A model generated the notes under the pieces. It saw only the letters and a list, made by a program, of their open reading frames with translations. It made no database searches and had not been told where the DNA came from. Shown here one piece after another: positions 8,108 to 19,638 of a stretch of 61,628 bases of DNA (positions are counted from its first letter, which is position 1; every line of letters begins with the position of its first letter). The translations under genes were made by a program, and so were the position numbers. Where the stretch lies: the NCBI RefSeq assembly GCF_000502875.1, contig NZ_AYWX01000001.1, positions 435,553 through 497,180 of the forward strand. Reading direction: 5' to 3'. The DNA is from Mesorhizobium sp. L2C084A000 (GTDB taxonomy: Bacteria > Pseudomonadota > Alphaproteobacteria > Rhizobiales > Rhizobiaceae).

Positions 8108-9235
8108 TTAGTTCTCCGGTTGTCCGACGAGGGCAGCATTAAGGCCGACCTCGGGTGTCTGGTCCGAGAAGATCGAGGCAAACCAGCCCGGATTGGAGAC
8201 CAGCGACGGCTTGAAGGCGTTGCAGCCGGCCTTCATCTCCGCCCATGTGCCTTCGTCGCACAGCTTGATCGTCTCATTGGTGACGAGCGGCAGCGGCAGG
8301 ATGGTGGTCTTCGGCACGTCCTTGCCTTCGATCGCCTCGACGGCAAGCTTCAGCGCCAGCGCACCCGAATAAGGCGGCGAGGCGTAGGAAATGCGTTGTG
8401 CGCCGGCCGGCGCGTAAGGGGCGGCCGCACCTTCGACTTCGGTGCCCTCCGGCAGCATCTGGATGCGGCCGCCATTGGAACCTTCGCCGGCGCAAGGCAG
8501 GAGTTCGCTTGTCTTCTTGCCGGCCTCGAGCTGCATCGAGTTGGCGGTGAAGCAGCCGACCTGCATCCACAGCCCGTTGATGTCGTCCCAATTGCGGGTG
8601 GCCAGGATTTTCGAAAGTTCGGTGCGGGCGACCGCCTGGCTCCACATGCCGACAGCCTCGCCGACGATCTTGATATCAGGATATTTGGCGAAGACTTCCT
8701 TGGCGGCTTTTGTCCGCTGATCGTCGACGGATGTTCCCGGGACACCCGTGATGGCGATGATGTTGCCCTTGCCGTTGAGCTTCTTGACCAGCCATTCGGC
8801 GGTCACCCTGCCGGCTTCCAGCTGGTCGATGTGGACGTTGTAGGCACAAGGCTCGGTGATCTCGGCGTCGTAGGCAAAGACCTTCACGCCCTTGTCGCAG
8901 GCATTCTTGACGACCTGGTTGAGCGCGGTCGGCGAGATCGGATATACGACGATGGCCTCGGCGCCGCTTTGCACCATTGCGTTGATCTGCTGAATCTGGC
9001 GTTGCGCGTTGGGGCCAGCGACCTGGACCTGCAGGTCGACCTTGTCGGCCAGGCTCTTGTGGGCGGCCATGGCCTTGACCATGTTGGCCGCCTCCGCTTG
9101 CCAATCATTGCCGATGTAACTCATGCTGAGAAAGATCTTGTGCTTCTCGGCTGCCTGCGCGGCGGACAGGCCGAAGGCGCATGCAGCCATCCCAGCCAGC
9201 AGCGCGAGCCGCCGGACTTTCGATCCGATACCCAT
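8108..9235 (-). CDS. Periplasmic sugar-binding protein of an ABC importer
   Basis: A 375-residue type I periplasmic binding protein of the ribose/RbsB-like group (Peripla_BP_4). An N-terminal Sec signal peptide (residues 1 to about 25, charged GSKVRR then a hydrophobic core, cleavage after AQA) is followed by the mature domain. The start at 9235 is chosen because it places the signal peptide at the N terminus; the frame is open for 35 further codons upstream. It is the first gene of the block 1 operon and should capture the sugar that the SDR, lactonase and BKACE degrade. Its ligand is not predictable by eye. Confidence 0.9.
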   Translation of the reverse strand: MGIGSKVRRLALLAGMAACAFGLSAAQAAEKHKIFLSMSYIGNDWQAEAANMVKAMAAHKSLADKVDLQVQVAGPNAQRQIQQINAMVQSGAEAIVVYPISPTALNQVVKNACDKGVKVFAYDAEITEPCAYNVHIDQLEAGRVTAEWLVKKLNGKGNIIAITGVPGTSVDDQRTKAAKEVFAKYPDIKIVGEAVGMWSQAVARTELSKILATRNWDDINGLWMQVGCFTANSMQLEAGKKTSELLPCAGEGSNGGRIQMLPEGTEVEGAAAPYAPAGAQRISYASPPYSGALALKLAVEAIEGKDVPKTTILPLPLVTNETIKLCDEGTWAEMKAGCNAFKPSLVSNPGWFASIFSDQTPEVGLNAALVGQPEN

Positions 9236-9323
9236 GTGAAACTCCTCCCAAACAGAACGACCGAATGCCTCCCAAGGGCACAAAACGTAACCTTTGCCAT
9301 TCGATGCCAGCGACCGTAACATG

Positions 9324-9335
9324 ATTTGATCAAAT
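9324..9335. promoter_or_regulatory. Palindrome ATTTGATCAAAT in the divergent block 1 promoter region
   Basis: This perfect 12-bp palindrome lies in the 218-bp region between the divergent binding-protein gene and the GntR gene at 9454. It is followed by an AT-rich tract with a second loose dyad (TGAT, 12 bases, ATCA) ending near 9360. It is a reasonable operator candidate for the adjacent GntR/FCD protein. Only position and symmetry support this. Confidence 0.5.
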
Positions 9336-9453
9336 ATCAATGATGAAATCGTTTATATCAAAACGGCTATGTCAGCCGCTTGACGTGGCACCACGAACCT
9401 TGCATTCCGACACAAGCAATAGTGTCGCCGTTGGGCGGGAAGGTTGACCGGAG

Positions 9454-10128
9454 ATGGCTGGATCGGCGTTCAGGAAGCCTGGTGTCGAGATCATTCCACT
9501 GTCCAAGGAAACTCTGCAGGACCGGGTCTATAATCAGGTCACCGAACTGATCCTCGACGGCAGCATCGTACCGGGCGAGATGGTCACGGTTCAGAGCCTC
9601 GCCGACGCCTTTGGCGTCAGCCCGATGCCGGTCAGGGAAGCGCTGCGGCGCCTGACGGCAGCCAACGCGCTGACCGTGGTATCCGGGCGCTCCATTGGTA
9701 TTCCGGCGCTCAGCCGCGAGCGGCTCACCGATTTGCGCAATGTACGTTTTGAGATAGAGGCCATCGCCGCCGGCTGGGCCTCACAGAACCGGAGTGATGC
9801 GGATCTTGCGATTTTCGCGCGCGATCTGGACTCGCTGGAACGCGCGAATGGCGCGGACGACGTAAAGGCCTATCTGAGGGCGAATTACACCTTCCACTTC
9901 GCAATCTACCGAGCAGCAGGATCCGAAACCCTGCTCAAGATCATCAAGGACCTATGGCTGCAGATCAGCCCCTATTTCAATATGCTGCATGGGTCCTACT
10001 CGACCGCGAACACATACCATCAACAGATGTTTGCGGCCCTGCGCGACCGGGACGAGCAGGCAGTTCAGGCGGCGGTTCGCGGCGATATCGATGCGGCTTT
10101 CGACATGCTGGTCGACCTTTTGAAGTAG
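9454..10128 (+). CDS. GntR/FCD transcriptional regulator of the block 1 sugar operon
   Basis: A 224-residue GntR protein. The winged helix is at about residues 20-85 (FGVSPMPVREALRRL recognition segment), followed by an FCD domain with the usual metal- and ligand-binding histidines in helical context. It is transcribed divergently from the sugar-importer operon with a 218-bp shared intergenic region, the standard arrangement for a local repressor. The closest plausible role is effector-controlled repression of the operon from 9235 down to 763. It differs in sequence from the regulator at 18740, so the two systems are probably controlled separately. Confidence 0.87.
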   Translation: MAGSAFRKPGVEIIPLSKETLQDRVYNQVTELILDGSIVPGEMVTVQSLADAFGVSPMPVREALRRLTAANALTVVSGRSIGIPALSRERLTDLRNVRFEIEAIAAGWASQNRSDADLAIFARDLDSLERANGADDVKAYLRANYTFHFAIYRAAGSETLLKIIKDLWLQISPYFNMLHGSYSTANTYHQQMFAALRDRDEQAVQAAVRGDIDAAFDMLVDLLK

Positions 10129-10343
10129 CGCCCGGCCCCACCTCCAACCCCCAACAGATGCCTCCTATTTCTAGGGATGGCAGAGCAGCGCCCATGCGCA
10201 CTCAGCGGGCAAGCGCGGGCTTCTTCTGGTGATCTAGAAATCGTATCCAGAGCGCGCCATCCATGGTTCTCGTGCTGGAGCTTGCCGTCGGCAGCCGATG
10301 ACGCGGCGCACGCATCGCATGGTCATTATCAGATTGCCAAAAT

Positions 10344-10364
10344 CTGGTAGCGTGATTATACCAG
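10344..10364 (+). promoter_or_regulatory. Putative apiose-regulon operator, copy 1 (upstream of apnO)
   Basis: An imperfect dyad with arms CTGGTA (10344-10349) and TACCAG (10359-10364) separated by 9 bases. The same 21-bp pattern recurs at 11343-11363 and 19565-19585. It sits 55 bp before the apnO start. The likely binder is the GntR/FCD protein encoded at 18740. Confidence 0.65.
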
Positions 10365-10418
10365 TTGATCAGTTGACGACGGGCGATGCCGTCGGCGAAG
10401 AACAGGAGTGGTGACCAG

Positions 10419-11246
10419 ATGACAACGATTGCGCTGTTCGGGGCTGGCGGAAAAATGGGCTACCGCCTGTCGACCAACTTTCGCGGGTCGCCCTACACGA
10501 TACGCCATGTCGAGGTCAGCGATGCCGGCCGCGAACGGCTGAAGACCGGACTGGGTTTCGATACGGTCAGTGCCGACGAGGCGCTCAAGGACGCCGATGT
10601 GGTGATCCTGGCCGTTCCCGACACGCATATCGGCAAGGTAGCGGCCAGCATCGAGAGCAAGCTGGTATCAGGCACGATGGTGGTGGTGCTAGACGCGGCA
10701 GCACCCTTCGCCGGCCATCTGCCGAAGCGGCCGGACCTCACCTATTTCGTCACCCACCCCTGCCATCCGCCGATCTTCAATGACGAGACGGACATGGCCG
10801 CGAAGAAGGACTATTTCGGCGGCGTGAAGGCCAAGCAGCATATGGTCAGCGCCCTGATGCAGGGGCCGGAAGAGGACTACGCCAAGGGCGAGGCGATCGC
10901 GAAGATCATATGGGCGCCGGTGATGCGTTCGCACCGCGTCAGCGTCGAACAGATGGCGCTGCTCGAGCCTGGCCTTTCGGAGACGGTGTGCGCCTCGTTG
11001 TTGGTGGTGATGAAGGAAGCCGTCGACGAAGTCGTGGCGCGCGGTGTCGACAAGCAGGCGGCGCTCGACTTCCTGCTCGGCCATATGAACGTGCTCGGCG
11101 CCGTCATCTTCGGCGAGACCAAGGGCGTTTTCTCGGACGCCTGCAACAAGGCGATCGAGTTCGGCAAGCCGGTGCTGATGCGTGACGACTGGAAGCGGGT
11201 GTTCGAACCGGAAGAGATCGCCGCCAGCATTCAGCGGATCACCTGA
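10419..11246 (+). CDS. apnO: D-apionate oxidoisomerase (ApnO-like)
   Basis: A 275-residue protein with an N-terminal NAD(P) Rossmann fold (GAGGKMG, residues 8-14) and a C-terminal helical domain of the phosphogluconate-dehydrogenase-C type. ApnO oxidises D-apionate and migrates its hydroxymethyl group, giving 3-oxo-isoapionate. The assignment rests on this architecture plus neighbours that supply the steps before (ApsD, ApnL) and after (OiaK, RuBisCO-like protein). The ATG at 10419 follows an AGGAG ribosome site; an in-frame ATG 33 bases upstream lacks one. The gene has its own upstream copy of the ATACCAG operator. It is followed by a small hairpin at 11255, so it may be transcribed partly on its own. 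Confidence 0.75.
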   Translation: MTTIALFGAGGKMGYRLSTNFRGSPYTIRHVEVSDAGRERLKTGLGFDTVSADEALKDADVVILAVPDTHIGKVAASIESKLVSGTMVVVLDAAAPFAGHLPKRPDLTYFVTHPCHPPIFNDETDMAAKKDYFGGVKAKQHMVSALMQGPEEDYAKGEAIAKIIWAPVMRSHRVSVEQMALLEPGLSETVCASLLVVMKEAVDEVVARGVDKQAALDFLLGHMNVLGAVIFGETKGVFSDACNKAIEFGKPVLMRDDWKRVFEPEEIAASIQRIT

Positions 11247-12515
<1,269 letters not shown>

Positions 12516-12533
12516 GCCAGCGTGATTTCAATA

Positions 12534-12565
12534 GCGAGGGGCGAAAATCGGTTTTCGCCCCTCGC
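12534..12565 (+). terminator. Perfect 14-bp inverted repeat after the apiose-binding protein gene
   Basis: Exact complementary arms at 12534-12547 and 12552-12565 enclose a TCGG loop, 18 bp after the binding-protein stop. The right arm starts with TTTT but no T-run follows, so it is more likely an mRNA-stabilising or attenuating hairpin than a full terminator. The same arrangement occurs after the block 1 binding-protein gene. Confidence 0.75.
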
Positions 12566-12610
12566 CGCCATTTTCCGTGGGTCGCCCACGATGCTGAACG
12601 ACAGGCCGCC

Positions 12611-13251
12611 ATGCTGAACACCAAGCCGAACTGGCCGATCCTTACCGTGATGGTCAGCATCAGCCTGACCGCCTGCAAGATCCTGCCTACGAAATCGGAA
12701 GCCGGAGACAACGCTCCCGCCTTCAATCCAGACAAGATGGTCGAAGAGACATGGGCGGCAAAGGTCGTGCCCTATCTCCAGCAGAAAGCCGGACCGTTTG
12801 CGCAGGTTCACACCCTGGCGACAACCGATCCATCGGCTGCCGGCGCCAAATACGGCAATCCGAACAAGCAGGCGAATTCGCCTTGGACTTTCGCGGTTCG
12901 GCTGGAAGGCAAGATCGTCGCGGCCAACACGCAGTCGCGGGCGGCAACCGTCGACGTCGATGTCGACGGCGACGGCAAAGCCGATGCACGAGTGCAGATC
13001 GGACCGGCGGTGCGCGGTACCGCGCTGCGCGACAGCCTGGACTTCATCCAGTTCAACGACTTCACCAACCAGATCGACTTCGCCCAGTTCGGCAAGGCGT
13101 TCAACAGCTACACCGACAAGACGGTGCTCTCCAAGCTGCCGCGCGAAGCGCTGGAAGGCCGCAGTACCAAAGTGCTGGGCGCCTATACGCTGGGGAGCGG
13201 CCAGGACCTGCCGCTGGTGACGCCGGCGGAGGCAGAGATCGGGCCGAAGCC

Positions 13252-13255
<4 letters not shown>
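12611..13255 (+). CDS. DUF2291 family lipoprotein associated with sugar ABC importer
   Basis: A 214-residue protein of the DUF2291 family with a lipoprotein signal: a short hydrophobic segment ending in L-T-A-C, cysteine at residue 22. The periplasmic part has a repeated beta-rich layout and ends with the family's conserved DFIQFNDFTNQIDFAQFG region. Its function is not established. It recurs next to ribose-class importers, and a second DUF2291 gene lies beside the erythritol importer in this same window (33161). The gene overlaps the ATPase start by ATGA, so its production is tied to the transporter. A role in assembly or ligand delivery of the importer is a guess. Confidence 0.82.
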
Positions 13256-14800
<1,545 letters not shown>

Positions 14801-14808
<8 letters not shown>

Positions 14809-15865
14809 CATCCCAGCCAAGGCGGCCGCTCATTCCGCTTCCAGCGGCTCCGTGCTGTTGACGCTGATGAAGCTCAGGACCTTCATCGCGCTTATCGCCG
14901 TGCTGATCTTCTTCTCGATCGCGGCGCCGAATTTCCTGTCGACCGCCAATCTGATCCTGATGTCGAAGCACGTGGCGCTGAACGCGTTCCTGGCGATGGG
15001 CATGACCTTCGTCATCATCACCGGCGGCATCGACCTTTCGGTCGGCTCGATCGTCGGCCTGTGCGGCATGGTGGCCGGCTATCTCGTGCTCAATGGCATC
15101 GACCTGCAGATCGGCTACACCATCTATTTCAACGTCTTCGAGATCGCGCTGATCACGCTTGCCGTCGGCATATTGATCGGCGCCGTCAACGGCTTGCTGA
15201 TCACCCGGCTGAACGTCGCGCCGTTCATCGCCACGCTTGGCGTGCTCTATGTCGCGCGCGGCCTGGCGCTGCTGTCGTCGGATGGCCGCACCTTTCCCAA
15301 CCTCGTCGGCAAGCCGGAGCTTGGCACCACCGGTTTCGGTTTCCTCGGTGCAGGCCGGCTGCTTGGCCTGCCGGTGGCGATCTGGATCCTGATCGTCGTT
15401 GCACTGGGAGCCGCCTATCTCGCCAAATACACACCGCTCGGCCGCCATATCTTCGCCGTCGGCGGCAATGAACGGGCGTCGCGGATTTCGGGCGTCCGTG
15501 TCAACATGGTGAAGATGTTCGTCTATATGTTCTCCGGTTTCTGCGCGGCGATCGTCGGCCTGATCATCTCGTCCGAGCTGATGGCCTCGCATCCGGCAAC
15601 AGGCGAAAGTTTCGAGCTCAACGCCATTGCGGCGGCGGTGCTCGGCGGTACCTCGATGTCGGGCGGGCGCGGCACGATCGGCGGCACCATCGTCGGCGCC
15701 TTCGTCATCGGCATTCTTTCGGACGGGTTGGTGATGATGGGTGTGAGTTCGTTCTGGCAAATGGTGATCAAGGGTCTCGTCATCATCGTCGCCGTTGTCG
15801 TCGACCAGGCACAACGCCGGCTTCAACAGCGCGTCACCTTGATGCAGATGGCGAAGGCGGGTTGA
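14801..15865 (+). CDS. Sugar ABC transporter permease (probable D-apiose importer)
   Basis: A 354-residue RbsC-type permease with about ten hydrophobic segments after a charged N terminus. It carries the family landmarks ITGGIDLSVGS (near residue 70) and TSMSGGRGTIGG (near residue 285). The start ATG overlaps the last codons of the ATPase gene. The next gene, apsD, starts next to its stop codon, so importer and first catabolic enzyme are in one transcript. Confidence 0.92.
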
Positions 15866-15867
15866 GC

Positions 15868-16902
15868 ATGGCGGAGTTGCGTGGAGCGCTGATCGGCTGC
15901 GGCTTCTTTGCCGTCAACCAGATGCACGCCTGGCGCGGCATTGCGGGCGCTTCGATCGTTGCTATCTGCGACCGTGACCCGGAACGGCTCAAGATCGTCG
16001 GCGACCAGTTCGGCATAGCGAAGCGCTATACCGATGCGGCGGAACTTTTTGCCGGCGAAAGCCTGGACTTCGTCGACATCGCCACCACCGCGCCCAGCCA
16101 TCGTCCGCTTGTCGAAATGGCGGCCGCTCATCGCGTTCCGGTGATCTGCCAAAAGCCGTTCGCGCCGACGCTCGCCGACGCCAAGGCAATGGTCGGGGCA
16201 TGCGCGGAAGCCGGCGTGCCGCTGATGGTGCATGAGAATTTTCGCTGGCAGTCGCCGATCCAGGCGGTGCGCGCCGTGCTCGACAGCGGCGAGATCGGCA
16301 CGTCTTTCTTCGGGCGCATCTCCTTCCGCTCCGGCTATGACGTGTTTTCCGGCCAGCCCTATCTGGCGACGGGAAAGCGCTTCATCATCGAGGACCTCGG
16401 TATCCATGTCCTCGACATCGCCCGCTTCCTGCTCGGCGACGTCTCGACCATCACGTCGCGAACCGCCCGCATCAATCCTAGTATCGCGGGCGAGGATGTG
16501 GCGACGATGCTTCTGGACCACAAGAGCGGCGCGACCTCCGTGGTCGACTGCAGCTATGCGACGAAGCTTGCCACCGAGCCGTTTCCCGAGACGCTGATCG
16601 AGATCGACGGCAGCGACGGAACGATCCGGCTGGCGCAGGGATACCGGCTCACCGTCACCGGCAAGAACGGCACGGTCGTCACCGACGTCTCGCCGCCGCT
16701 GCTGCCATGGGCGTCGCGGCCCTGGCACAACATCCAGGAAAGCGTTGTCGCCATCCAGCAGCACTGGGTAGACTGCCTGGCAAAGGGGATCGAACCGGCG
16801 ACCTCGGGAGCGGACAATCTTAAGACGTTCGCGCTCGTCGAGGCCGCCTATGCTGGTGCCGCGAGCCGGCAACCGGTGCAACTCGACGCCTTGCTGAAAT
16901 GA
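15868..16902 (+). CDS. apsD: D-apiose dehydrogenase (ApsD-like, Gfo/Idh/MocA family)
   Basis: A 344-residue Gfo/Idh/MocA oxidoreductase. The N-terminal Rossmann fold begins ALIGCGFF. The catalytic lysine lies in QKPFAPT, where the family usually has EKP. A GIHVLDIAR segment supplies the conserved catalytic Asp/His region. ApsD oxidises D-apiose to D-apionolactone. The role is inferred from the family and the directly following apionolactonase gene, whose start overlaps this stop. The ATG at 15868 is chosen; a TTG two codons upstream overlaps the permease stop and could also be used. Other sugar 1-dehydrogenases share this fold. Confidence 0.75.
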   Translation: MAELRGALIGCGFFAVNQMHAWRGIAGASIVAICDRDPERLKIVGDQFGIAKRYTDAAELFAGESLDFVDIATTAPSHRPLVEMAAAHRVPVICQKPFAPTLADAKAMVGACAEAGVPLMVHENFRWQSPIQAVRAVLDSGEIGTSFFGRISFRSGYDVFSGQPYLATGKRFIIEDLGIHVLDIARFLLGDVSTITSRTARINPSIAGEDVATMLLDHKSGATSVVDCSYATKLATEPFPETLIEIDGSDGTIRLAQGYRLTVTGKNGTVVTDVSPPLLPWASRPWHNIQESVVAIQQHWVDCLAKGIEPATSGADNLKTFALVEAAYAGAASRQPVQLDALLK

Positions 16903-18737
16903 CCGCCGACACTTTCCTGCTCTACGGCACGCGTGCTCTCGAGGCCGAGCCAGTCAGGCTGAGCGCGGGCGCGCTCAGCGCCGACTTCGTCAACGGCAAT
17001 CTGCGCACCATCCGCCATCGCGGCACCGAAGTGCTGCGCGCCATCGCCTATATCGTACGTGACCGCGACTGGGGCACCTATGAGCCGGTGCTGACGGGCC
17101 TCGTCATCGATCAGGACGCGGAGAGCTTCGCGATCAGCTATTCGGCAAGCTGCATCGGACCCGATGGAAGCCGGCTCGGCTTCCACGCAACCATCAAAGG
17201 CTTCGCCGATGGCCGTCTGGTCTTCGACGTCGGCGCCCTCCCCGAAAGCGATTTCGAGACCAACCGCTGCGGCTTCTGCATCCTGCATCCGATCGCAGGG
17301 CTGGCCGGCAGTCCAGTCACTGTCGAGCATACGGACGGCATCGTGGTGGCGACGAAACTGCCCGAACTGATCGACCCGTGGCAGCCTTTCAAGGATATCC
17401 GCGCCATCACCCATCAGGTTCGGCCTGGTGTCACCGCCGAATGCCTAATGGAAGGCGATACATTCGAGATGGAAGACCAGCGCAACTGGTCAGACGCCTC
17501 CTACAAGACCTATGTGCGGCCGCTCGCGTTGCCATGGCCCTATGTGCTGCCTGCCGGCCAGCCCTTGCGCCAAACGATCAGCCTGCGCATCACAGGGAAA
17601 GGCAACGCGCCGGCTGCCGCCATGGTCAGCGAACCGGTCCGCGTCGAACTCGGCGAAGCCGGGCCAAGGCTGCCCGATATCGGCGTGGTCATCTATCCCG
17701 AGGATGTCGAGAGCGCACTTGCGAAGCTCTCGATGCTGTCGGCGCTCGGCCCGCAACAGCTGATCTTCCACTACGATCCGACGCGTGGCCACGGGCTCGA
17801 CGCCTTGCGCGCTTTCGCCCGACTGGCAACTGCCTACGCAGCCGAAACGACCCTCGAATGCGTCGTTGCCTGCGCTGGCGATCTCGACGCCGAGATGTCA
17901 GGTGTCGCCGGCCTGGTGCGCGAGGCCGGGCTAAAACTCTCGGCCATTGCCGTGTCGCCTTCGGTCGACCGGCAGTCGACACCGCCGGGCAGCACGTGGC
18001 CGGACTGTCCGCCGCTCGAGAACGTTTACGCGGCCGCGCGGCGCGCCTTTCCGGACATCCGGCTCGGCGGCGGCATGTTCAGCTATTTCACCGAACTCAA
18101 CCGCAAGCGCGTGCCGGAGGACCAGCTCGATTTCGTCACCCATTGTACTTGCCCGATCGTTCACGCCGCCGACGATCTCAGCATCATGCAATCGCTGGAG
18201 GCGCTGCCTTTCATCACCCAATCGGCGCGGGCGATCTTCGGGGCGAAACCCTATCGGATCGGACCATCGACGATTGCCATGCGGCAGAACCCCTATGGCG
18301 GCGCGACCAAGCCCAATCCCGGGGGACAGCGCATCGCCATGGCCGACCGAGACCCGCGCCATGCCGGCCAGTTCGCGGCGGCATGGACGATCGGCTATGC
18401 CGCGCGCATCGCGCCCGCTGGGCTGGAACAGCTCACGCTCTCCAGCTTCACCGGACCGTTCGGCGTGCTGGCGTCATTTGGAGAACCCGTCGCGGAAGGA
18501 ACACCCCGGCCGCTCTTCAGGGCCATCAAGGGGCTTTGCGAACTGGCCGGCCTTGCGCATGTGTCGGCAAGGACGAGCGATGAGACCAAGGTGCTGGCGC
18601 TGGCCGGGCGCTCCGCCTCGGGCAAGACAATCGCGTGGCTGGCGAACCTGACGGCGGACGAAGTGCCGGTCGACATTTCGGCTTTTGGCCGCGGCCATCT
18701 CGTGATGACGCCTTACGCGATCACCCGGCTCGGCTGA
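16899..18737 (+). CDS. apnL: D-apionolactonase (ApnL-like)
   Basis: A 612-residue protein without a signal peptide, so it acts in the cytoplasm. Its length and position directly after a Gfo/Idh/MocA sugar dehydrogenase match D-apionate lactonase, which hydrolyses D-apionolactone to D-apionate. The N-terminal half (about 1-230) is beta-rich. The second half includes a TIM-barrel-like region (VSPSVDRQSTPPG, GGGMFSYFTELNRKRVP) and a C-terminal beta domain. Start and preceding stop overlap (ATGA). The gene is convergent with the regulator gene at 18740, only 2 bp away. I recognise the family from context more than from individual catalytic residues. Confidence 0.72.
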   Translation: MTADTFLLYGTRALEAEPVRLSAGALSADFVNGNLRTIRHRGTEVLRAIAYIVRDRDWGTYEPVLTGLVIDQDAESFAISYSASCIGPDGSRLGFHATIKGFADGRLVFDVGALPESDFETNRCGFCILHPIAGLAGSPVTVEHTDGIVVATKLPELIDPWQPFKDIRAITHQVRPGVTAECLMEGDTFEMEDQRNWSDASYKTYVRPLALPWPYVLPAGQPLRQTISLRITGKGNAPAAAMVSEPVRVELGEAGPRLPDIGVVIYPEDVESALAKLSMLSALGPQQLIFHYDPTRGHGLDALRAFARLATAYAAETTLECVVACAGDLDAEMSGVAGLVREAGLKLSAIAVSPSVDRQSTPPGSTWPDCPPLENVYAAARRAFPDIRLGGGMFSYFTELNRKRVPEDQLDFVTHCTCPIVHAADDLSIMQSLEALPFITQSARAIFGAKPYRIGPSTIAMRQNPYGGATKPNPGGQRIAMADRDPRHAGQFAAAWTIGYAARIAPAGLEQLTLSSFTGPFGVLASFGEPVAEGTPRPLFRAIKGLCELAGLAHVSARTSDETKVLALAGRSASGKTIAWLANLTADEVPVDISAFGRGHLVMTPYAITRLG

Positions 18738-18739
18738 AG

Positions 18740-19453
18740 TTACTTTTCGGAATTCATCACATAGAGCGCGCGCGAGCGTTCGAGATGCTTGATCATCGCC
18801 TTCTCGGCGCCATCCGCATCCTTTTTCTCGATGCGGCCGATGATCTCTTCGTGCTCGGTCAGCGTGAACTTTTCCTTGCCGGTCCAGATCAGCATTTCGG
18901 TGTGGTATTCCTTCAGCCAGCCGAGCATCGCCTCACTAACGGCGACATAGATCGGATTGCCTGAGATCGCGGCGATCTGGGTATGGAATTTCATGTCGGC
19001 GGAGATGAAGGCTTCGGAATCGCCACGGAAGCCGCGCTGTTCGGCAACGGTGGCCCTGAGGCGCTGCACATCCTCGGCGGTGGCCTTTTCGGCGGCTTCC
19101 CTGACCATGCCGCGCTCGAAGAAGATGCGCGCGGTCTTCAGGTGCTCAAGCGTGTCCTTCGATGACGACAGGATGATCTTGGCGGCGCCATCGACCTGCT
19201 TGATGATCGACTTTGCCGTGAGCTGCAGCACCTTGGCGCGCTCGCCATGCGAGATCGCGACCAGGCCCATATTGCTCAGCGCCTGCATCGCCTCGCGAAT
19301 CGCCGGCCTGCCGACCTCGAAGCGCTCCATCAGTTCGCGCTCCGACGGCATGTCGTCACCCGGCATCAATTCGCCGCTGGTGATCAGGCGCTTCAGCCGC
19401 AAGAAGACCTCGTCGGAAAGCTTGCGCCGGACAATCGGTTCCGAACGGTTCAT
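18740..19453 (-). CDS. GntR/FCD regulator of the apiose regulon
   Basis: A 237-residue GntR protein of the FadR/FCD type. The winged helix occupies about residues 10-75 (MPSERELMERFEVGRPAIREAMQAL) and the helical FCD domain the rest. It is divergent from the RuBisCO-like gene, with a 185-bp intergenic region that contains one of the three ATACCAG-type sites. The same site lies upstream of apnO and of the importer, so this protein is the obvious candidate to bind all three and control the regulon. The effector is probably an apiose-pathway acid. Confidence 0.87.
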   Translation of the reverse strand: MNRSEPIVRRKLSDEVFLRLKRLITSGELMPGDDMPSERELMERFEVGRPAIREAMQALSNMGLVAISHGERAKVLQLTAKSIIKQVDGAAKIILSSSKDTLEHLKTARIFFERGMVREAAEKATAEDVQRLRATVAEQRGFRGDSEAFISADMKFHTQIAAISGNPIYVAVSEAMLGWLKEYHTEMLIWTGKEKFTLTEHEEIIGRIEKKDADGAEKAMIKHLERSRALYVMNSEK

Positions 19454-19564
19454 CGTCGCGAATCACTCCCTTGAGCCGGCCCTATCTAACACTGCCGCCA
19501 CATTTCCCGGAAATTGCCGCCTGTCGATCTGCCTAAAACTTCTAGCCGGATATGCCTTGCAATA

Positions 19565-19585
19565 CTTATGTACTCATTATACCAG
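19565..19585 (+). promoter_or_regulatory. Putative apiose-regulon operator, copy 3 (between regulator and RuBisCO-like gene)
   Basis: The right half ACTCATTATACCAG matches the other two copies; the left half is weaker (CTTAT). It lies 54 bp before the RuBisCO-like gene and 112 bp before the divergent regulator gene, so it could control both. Confidence 0.65.
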
Positions 19586-19638
19586 ATTTAGAACACCGGT
19601 GAACCTTTTTCGAACGCCTCGGCTTAAGACAGCAGACC

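Noticed and set aside
10386..10418. Earlier ATG for apnO
   Set aside because: It has no ribosome site and precedes the Rossmann motif by extra non-conserved residues. The ATG at 10419 has AGGAG.
12751..13251. 167-codon N-terminal extension of the apiose ATPase
   Set aside because: It lies within the DUF2291 gene in another frame and has no resemblance to ABC proteins. The ATG at 13252 gives the normal length.
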